A stretch of DNA of 7,415 nt from contig JAIJLI010000093.1 in NCBI GenBank assembly GCA_022722495.1, positions 1 through 7,415 of the forward strand, read 5' to 3'. This document shows, one piece after another, positions 5,302 through 7,415 of this stretch; position 1 is the first letter of the stretch; each line of letters opens with the position of its first letter. The notes beneath the pieces are model-generated. The model saw only the letters and a program-made list of their open reading frames with translations. It did no database searches and was not told the DNA's origin. This DNA is from Dialister sp. (GTDB taxonomy: Bacteria; Bacillota; Negativicutes; Veillonellales; Dialisteraceae). A program made the translations under genes and the position numbers.

Positions 5302-6555
5302 TCACCCGCGCCCTTCCATCTGTGCGATCCGGCGCTTTCGCTCCTCCAGATCTGTCTCACGAAGGCTCTGCACCGTGGTGCCGTAGATGAGTGCGACAGA
5401 GATGATATTCATGAGGAGCGAGGACCCGCCATAAGAGATGAAGGGCAGCGGGATGCCGGTGACCGGAAAGCAGCCGATGACCATCGCGATATTGACGATG
5501 CCCTGCACGGAGATCAGCAGGGTGAGTCCGTAGACGAGAAGAGCCGCATAGGTCTCCTTCAGCTTCCTGGCTGCGGAGAATCCCGCAAGAAGAAACACGA
5601 GGTAGAGAATGAGGACGAAAACAGAGCCTATGAAGCCAAATTCCTGACTGAAGACGGCATAGGCAAAGTCGGTGTACTGCTCAGGAAGGTAGAGAAATTT
5701 CGACATGCCTTCGCCGATGCTCTGTCCGAAGAAGCCGCCGGAGCCGACAGCGATGAGGCTCTGCACCGTCTGATAGCCGAGATTTCCTGCATACATGAAA
5801 GGATCCCACAGCACGATTACACGATTCATGCGGTAGGGCTCTGCAATGACGAGAAGGACAAAAGTGAATACAGCGACACCCACGCCTAAGAAGAGCTCGA
5901 AAAGCGGAAGCCCTGCCAAAACATAGAGGAGCAGCGGAAAGAGCACGATCATCCCCGCTGTCCCCATGTCTGGCTGTGCAAGGACGAGAAGCGCCATCGC
6001 AAACGGTCCATAGAGCGGCAGATAGTATCCGATCATAGAGCGGAAGGTATTTTCTTTCTTCTTCCGATCCGCGAAATGGAAGAACGGACGAAAGAAGCGT
6101 TTGACGAGCGTGATCTTCTCTCCTTTCCGTATGCGCTTGGCCAGAAAGGATGCCGCCCAGATCAGGCCGGTCACTTTCGCGACTTCAGACGGCTGGAGAG
6201 AGAAGCCCGCGAGCATGATCCAGCGCGTCGCCCCATTCGCCCGATGCCCGGCTACAACAACGAGGAGGAGCAGCACCAGGGTGAATCCGACCCATATGAC
6301 AGCTCCACCGCGGATGAAGCCCTTCGGCAGTTTTGCGACCCCGGCGCCAAGGATCAGGCTTCCTGCAAGGATCGTGATATGCTTCAAAAAGTGGGCATAC
6401 GGCCCATCGCCTGCCGCCATATTCATATAGTAGGTGGCATTATAGACATTCATCGCCCCGATGGCGATCAGTATGGCGGCCGCGATGAGCATCCATTTCA
6501 GACACTCGGGCACATACTTCGTATCCTTCAGGGACGTCTCGCTACGAGACGACAT
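5302..6555 (-). CDS. SEDS peptidoglycan polymerase (FtsW/RodA/SpoVE family)
   Basis: A 417-residue polytopic inner-membrane protein with about ten membrane segments. SEDS proteins polymerise lipid II into glycan strands with a partner class B PBP, in division (FtsW), elongation (RodA) or sporulation (SpoVE). Visible: NGATRW (108-112, R111), QPSEVAK (121-127), QPDMGTA (195-201), LPEQYTDF (290-297), whose D296 corresponds to the essential Asp of the family, and the signature PFISYGGSS (371-379). GPYAHFLKHI near the second helix is FtsW-like, while PVTGIPLPF is RodA-like, so I do not assign a name. The cytoplasmic loop at about 140-178 is long and very basic. Start: ATG 6555 with AAGGGG 8 nt upstream, inside the trmB 3' end (28-bp overlap). 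No PBP or mur gene is adjacent. Confidence 0.93.
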   Translation of the reverse strand: MSSRSETSLKDTKYVPECLKWMLIAAAILIAIGAMNVYNATYYMNMAAGDGPYAHFLKHITILAGSLILGAGVAKLPKGFIRGGAVIWVGFTLVLLLLVVVAGHRANGATRWIMLAGFSLQPSEVAKVTGLIWAASFLAKRIRKGEKITLVKRFFRPFFHFADRKKKENTFRSMIGYYLPLYGPFAMALLVLAQPDMGTAGMIVLFPLLLYVLAGLPLFELFLGVGVAVFTFVLLVIAEPYRMNRVIVLWDPFMYAGNLGYQTVQSLIAVGSGGFFGQSIGEGMSKFLYLPEQYTDFAYAVFSQEFGFIGSVFVLILYLVFLLAGFSAARKLKETYAALLVYGLTLLISVQGIVNIAMVIGCFPVTGIPLPFISYGGSSLLMNIISVALIYGTTVQSLRETDLEERKRRIAQMEGRG

Positions 6556-7178
6556 ATGAGGTTCCCCTTTCTGGAAAACTTCTCTTCATATTCTGTCTCC
6601 ACATCCCCGGGGACGGGAGCGGCATGAAGATCATAGGTCACGTCCGAAAGCTGCCAGCCCATGGCCTCAAATTCTTCGACGGAGAAGTCAAAAAGATCCT
6701 TGTTATCCGTCTTGAAGCGGATCTCACCGCCCTCTTTTAAAATGACGGCGTAGCGTTTCAGAAAATCACGATAGGTGAGGCGGCGCTTGGCATGGCGCTT
6801 CTTCGGCCATGGGTCGCTGAAGTTGAGGTAGATCACATCGACTTCGGCTTCCCCAAAAATATTCAGGATCTCACTCACATCGCCTAAAATGAGACGGACA
6901 TTGTCTACCGGCGGATCCTTCTCCGCAGTCTTTTGTGCGGCATAGTAGATGACGCCTTCCTGCACCTCCATGCCGATGTAATTCACATCAGGATGGAGCG
7001 CGGCCATGCCGGAAATGAACTGGCCTTTGCCGGTGCCGAATTCTACATGGAGCGGCTGCTCCGGACGGGGAAACTGTGTCTCCCACTTGCCTTTCATGTC
7101 GGTCGGTTCCTCCAAAAAGAGGATGGATGTGTAATTTTTGATGGCTTCTTCGATCCAAGGTTTACGTCTGAGACGCAT
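6528..7178 (-). CDS. trmB: tRNA (guanine-N7)-methyltransferase
   Basis: Cytoplasmic SAM-dependent enzyme that makes m7G at position 46 of the tRNA variable loop. It has 216 residues, normal for the bacterial single-subunit form. Visible: SAM-binding motif EFGTGKGQF (46-54), acidic EVQ after the second strand (71-73), LGDV (98-101), the family hallmark FSDPWPKKRHAKRRL (120-134), FKTDN (155-159) and TEYEEKF (195-201) near the end. Start: ATG 7178 with AAAGGAG 6 nt upstream; the protein begins MRLRRKPW as expected for the family. It is first in the operon and overlaps the SEDS gene by 28 bp. A period-7 repeat field begins 35 nt upstream of the start. Confidence 0.96.
   Translation of the reverse strand: MRLRRKPWIEEAIKNYTSILFLEEPTDMKGKWETQFPRPEQPLHVEFGTGKGQFISGMAALHPDVNYIGMEVQEGVIYYAAQKTAEKDPPVDNVRLILGDVSEILNIFGEAEVDVIYLNFSDPWPKKRHAKRRLTYRDFLKRYAVILKEGGEIRFKTDNKDLFDFSVEEFEAMGWQLSDVTYDLHAAPVPGDVETEYEEKFSRKGNLICRLVARRP
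6535..6551 (-). other. Hairpin in the trmB/SEDS gene overlap
   Basis: CGTCTCG-CTA-CGAGACG is a perfect 7-bp inverted repeat. It covers the last codons of trmB and codons 2-7 of the SEDS gene, just after its ATG. In mRNA it could mask the initiation region until ribosomes finishing trmB open it, a usual logic of translational coupling. The palindrome is seen; the role is inferred. Confidence 0.45.
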
Positions 7179-7213
7179 GGGAGACTCCTTTCGGGGATAA
7201 AGTAAAGTAAAGC

Positions 7214-7307
7214 GACTAGGGATTAGGAGTGACTGGTGACTGGTGACTGGAGATTAGACTAAAAGACTGGGAGACATTAGACATCTGACGTCTGGCATCT
7301 GACATCT
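7214..7307. repeat. Degenerate period-7 repeat field upstream of trmB
   Basis: Reads as 13 consecutive 7-mers with one 3-nt slip (AGT, 7228-7230): GACTAGG, GATTAGG, then GACTGGT, GACTGGT, GACTGGA, GATTAGA, CTAAAAG, ACTGGGA, GACATTA, GACATCT, GACGTCT, GGCATCT, GACATCT. Most begin GAY. The start is 35 nt upstream of trmB, so the field may lie in its leader or promoter. No protein is encoded. Confidence 0.75.
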
Positions 7308-7334
7308 CCAGCGGGCATCACCCTATTTATATTC

Positions 7335-7363
7335 TGCGGCGTTTTATTATTTTTTGCGCCGCA
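7335..7363. repeat. TGCGGCG/CGCCGCA inverted repeat
   Basis: 7-bp GC-only-core inverted repeat (7335-7341, 7357-7363) around a 15-nt loop that is mostly T and A. It could be a weak hairpin or an operator-like site; there is no matching T-tract on either side to call it a terminator with confidence. On the minus strand a TATAAA (7326-7331) follows it, without a recognisable -35. Confidence 0.35.
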
Positions 7364-7374
7364 CCGCCATTTCG

Positions 7375-7395
7375 CATTTCTCATTTCTAATTTCT
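7375..7395. repeat. Heptamer tandem array, CATTTCT x3
   Basis: CATTTCT, CATTTCT, AATTTCT, followed by a partial CATTC (7396-7400). A third array with period 7 but yet another sequence. A lone GCATTTCTGATTA occurs at 240-252 next to the receptor stop. The remaining bases to 7415 show nothing I can call. Confidence 0.7.
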
Positions 7396-7415
7396 CATTC
7401 AAGTGAAGCTTTCAA

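Noticed and set aside
4759..5889. 376-codon open frame on the plus strand
   Set aside because: It runs antisense to the 164-aa gene and the SEDS gene, whose motifs are clear. It is low in hydrophobic pattern and rich in His/Arg/Glu, as expected from reading GC-rich genes backwards.
7214..7395. CRISPR array
   Set aside because: The repeats are 7-mers without 25-37 nt repeat units or spacers, and no cas gene is present.

Overview
The window looks like chromosomal DNA of a diderm Firmicute of the class Negativicutes (Dialister/Megasphaera/Veillonella relatives). The evidence is a TonB-dependent outer-membrane receptor with a signal peptide and terminal Phe, next to Firmicute-style genes with strong GGAGG/AAGGGG ribosome binding sites. 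The genus cannot be fixed from the sequence alone. Most coding sequence is GC-rich, but one stretch inside the receptor gene is clearly AT-rich.

Layout. 1-249: intergenic, with a three-copy CTGAACC heptamer array, a 22-bp perfect terminator hairpin and a dispersed intergenic repeat. 250-2415 (-): TonB-dependent receptor. 2416-2724: receptor leader with its RBS and a possible promoter, and a weak terminator for the next gene. 2725-3342 (-): Maf-type nucleotide pyrophosphatase. 3343-3839: no gene, but packed with repeats: a heptamer array, an inverted pair of dispersed repeats, and copy 1 of a 158-bp palindromic MITE-like element between that pair. 3888-4133 (+): an unrecognised 81-residue, very basic, single-pass membrane protein, the only plus-strand gene. 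4182-4291 (-): the broken first ~31 codons of a Na/Pi cotransporter. 4308-4350: a 43-bp internally deleted copy of the MITE. 4475-4529: a long bidirectional terminator, with MITE copy 2 (4530-4688) starting at the next base. 4723-7178 (-): a likely operon trmB - SEDS polymerase - unknown 164-residue protein. 7179-7415: a second, larger period-7 repeat field.

How the genes fit together. trmB (tRNA m7G46 methylation) overlaps the SEDS peptidoglycan polymerase gene by 28 bp, and the unknown 164-aa gene follows 84 bp later, so the three are probably transcribed together from right to left. maf and the receptor gene are on the same strand but separated by intergenic DNA and probably transcribed separately. 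The segment between the two direct MITE copies (3677-4529) is a degenerate accessory patch.

I see no defence system, CRISPR array, integrase, tRNA or complete transposase. The less ordinary content is (i) the MITE-like family with full and deleted copies, (ii) intergenic arrays of unrelated heptamers that all keep a 7-nt period, (iii) the base-composition mosaic inside the receptor gene, and (iv) two orphan proteins of 81 and 164 aa.
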